DNA from: Amphiduros pacificus
Taxonomy: Eukaryota > Annelida > Polychaeta > Phyllodocida > Hesionidae
Length of the DNA: 64,000 nucleotides
Direction: 5' to 3'
NCBI GenBank assembly: GCA_949316495.1
Contig: OX439000.1
Coordinates: forward strand, 9,178,501-9,242,500
The translations under genes and the position numbers were made by a program. Shown piece by piece: positions 62,498 through 64,000 of this stretch (position 1 is its first letter; each line of letters opens with the position of its first letter). The notes below the pieces were generated by a model. It saw nothing but the letters and a program-made list of their open reading frames with translations. It did not search any database and was not told where the DNA came from.

Positions 62498-63200
62498 ATA
62501 TTTTTGAAGTTATGAGTCCAAACGTCCGAGAAGATTTTGCCGAAATTGACAATTTTACCCTGTGTTCATATTGTACATTGACAAAATCGGAACAACACAT
62601 TTTCGGCCATTTTTTTTAAATATTTAAACATAATATCGAAGGTTGACACTTCACATGCTAATAGAATGAAGTCTTGGCTTTCTTTTGGTGGTAGAAATTT
62701 TAAAAACGGATGAATATTTTTGAAGTTATGAGTCCAAACGTCCGAGAAGATTTTGCCGAAATTGACAATTCTGTGTTCATATTGTACATTGACAAAATCG
62801 GAACAACACATTTTCGGCCATTTTTTAAAAAATATTTAAACATTATATCGAAGGTTTACACTTCACATGCTAATAGAATGAAGTCTTGGCTTTCTTTTGG
62901 TGGTAGAAATATTAAAAACGGATGAATATTTTTGAAGTTATGAGTCTAAACGTCCGAGAAGATTTTGCCGAAATTGACAATTCTGTGTTCATATTGTACA
63001 TTGACAAAATCGGAACAACACATTTTCGGCCATTTTTAAAAAATATTTAAACATAATATCGAAGGTTGACACTTCACATGCTAATAGAGTACAGTCTTGG
63101 CTTTCTTTTGGTGGTAGAATTATTAAAAACGGATGAATACTTTTGAAGTTATGAGTCCAAACGTCCGAGAAGATTTTGCAGAAATTGACAATTTAGTTTT
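62471..63200. repeat. 213-bp tandem repeat, about 3.4 copies
   Basis: Units start at about 62471, 62686, 62899 and 63109 with GGTGGTAGAA and contain TGAAGTTATGAGTCCAAACG and ATCGGAACAACACATTTTCG. Copies differ by small indels in the T-run and few substitutions. The last copy is cut short near 63200. Confidence 0.95.
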
Positions 63201-63299
63201 ATATGTTCTGACATGTATATTGTCATGTATATTTTGCAGAAATTAGCAATTTAGTTTTATATGTCCTGATGTGTATATCGCTTAAATAGAACCCCAATA

Positions 63300-63965
63300 C
63301 AGGGGCCCACCACTATATGATATGCAAAAAGAGCCAATATGCACACTTTTCTGGCTGGCAGCTTGTAACTACATGTTTACCAGCTGGGAACTTTTTTTGG
63401 TATGAATCAGCTGGCTCAAAATACATTTGACATTTCAAAATGATCTAGCTGACAGACTGATGAATTTAATTGGCTGGCTGGTAAAGTATTGAGATTTTAA
63501 CACCAACTGACAATTTCACCATTGAAAACCGCAAAATAAAAAATAAATTATATTATATGAACACTATTTGACAAAGATTGTTCAAGCCTAATGATATTTC
63601 TACAGTAATTATAAGTATTGAACATATAAATATTTATTAAAGAAATTGGCTCATTACCAGCTGTTAAAAGAAATTTGGCATTGACAAACATCCATGAACA
63701 AAGTTAACAGCTGTTAATTCCATACAAATTCTGAACTGGTAAGTTTAACAGCTGGTAAAAAATAACAGCTGACAGCCAAAATCTCAAAGTGTAGCTGGCT
63801 GGTATCTTAAAAAAAATTTTCCTTCTAGAAAATACTAAAAATGCATATTGGAAAAAAAAAATTTCAGACGAGTGATATGTTGTTCACAACATTCTATAAC
63901 ATACTCTGCCAAAGTTTCACATCTCTATCTCAATTTTTAACGAAGTTGGTAGTGGTGGGCCCCTG
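63300..63965. mobile_element. Non-autonomous DNA transposon (MITE) with 16-bp TIRs and 6-bp TSD
   Basis: Terminal inverted repeats CAGGGGCCCACCACTA at 63300-63315 and 63950-63965 are exact. Directly outside lies CCAATA on both sides (63294-63299 and 63966-63971). The 666-bp interior is non-coding and rich in CAGCTG/TAACAGCTG motifs. The CAGGG termini resemble hAT ends, but hAT elements usually make 8-bp duplications, so the superfamily is left open. Confidence 0.9.
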
Positions 63966-64000
63966 CCAATATGAAGATTCCATCTTTGTCATTATTCTTA

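Noticed and set aside
62566-62811. Minus-strand 81-residue frame in the 213-bp array as a gene
   Set aside because: It is repeated with the tandem unit, has no recognisable domain and no supporting signals.

Overview
The window is eukaryotic, AT-rich and repeat-laden, and reads as animal DNA, most likely a mollusc or another lophotrochozoan. The reasons are GT-AG introns, a tRNA-derived SINE with a CAAA tail, non-LTR retrotransposon fragments, and a giant LDLa/LRR G-protein-coupled receptor of the relaxin-receptor/GRL101 type. Species cannot be fixed from the sequence.

Layout. 1-7.7 kb: interspersed repeats and a decayed copy of a multi-copy invertebrate PIN-like gene (3600-5540, minus) with a SINE inside it. 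7766-8738: last coding exon of a plus-strand gene with a disordered, acidic, Ser/Tyr-rich tail. 10.2-16.8 kb: satellite territory, dominated by a 4.7-kb array of about 120 copies of a 39-bp unit. 17448-18953: single-exon ankyrin-repeat plus SOCS-box protein (ASB-like). 19.4-22.1 kb: SINEs, a decayed LINE and a repeat. 22756-23772: intronless class A GPCR. 23.8-31.3 kb: no gene recognised, with a G-rich 13-bp minisatellite at 27.4-28.0 kb.

31330-56039 (minus) holds the main discovery. I could trace 37 coding exons whose GT-AG junctions all agree in phase, giving an uninterrupted 2,491-residue receptor. Order: signal peptide, ApeC (apextrin C-terminal) domain, C-type lectin 1 (EPN type), F-type-lectin-like (FTP) domain, F5/8-type-C discoidin domain, an unnamed probable beta-sandwich, two CUB domains, C-type lectin 2 (QPD type), four LDLa repeats, a Cys-containing linker, a kringle, two more LDLa repeats, about seven LRRs, a seven-helix rhodopsin-family domain, then a cytoplasmic tail resembling a protein-kinase C-lobe (catalytic loop HGDFRITN, no N-lobe, no DFG). 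Every junction between extracellular modules lies in phase 1, the signature of exon shuffling. The last exon's splice acceptor and first 42 coding bases are repeated seven times in tandem in the final intron. I infer a surface receptor that couples recognition of microbial or glycan ligands to G-protein signalling, perhaps with a pseudokinase output. This is inference from domain content, not demonstrated.

56-64 kb: no recognised gene, but a palindromic foldback element (58076-58732), a SINE with perfect target-site duplication (61427-61736), a 213-bp tandem repeat (62471-63200) and a non-autonomous DNA transposon with 16-bp terminal inverted repeats and a 6-bp duplication (63300-63965).
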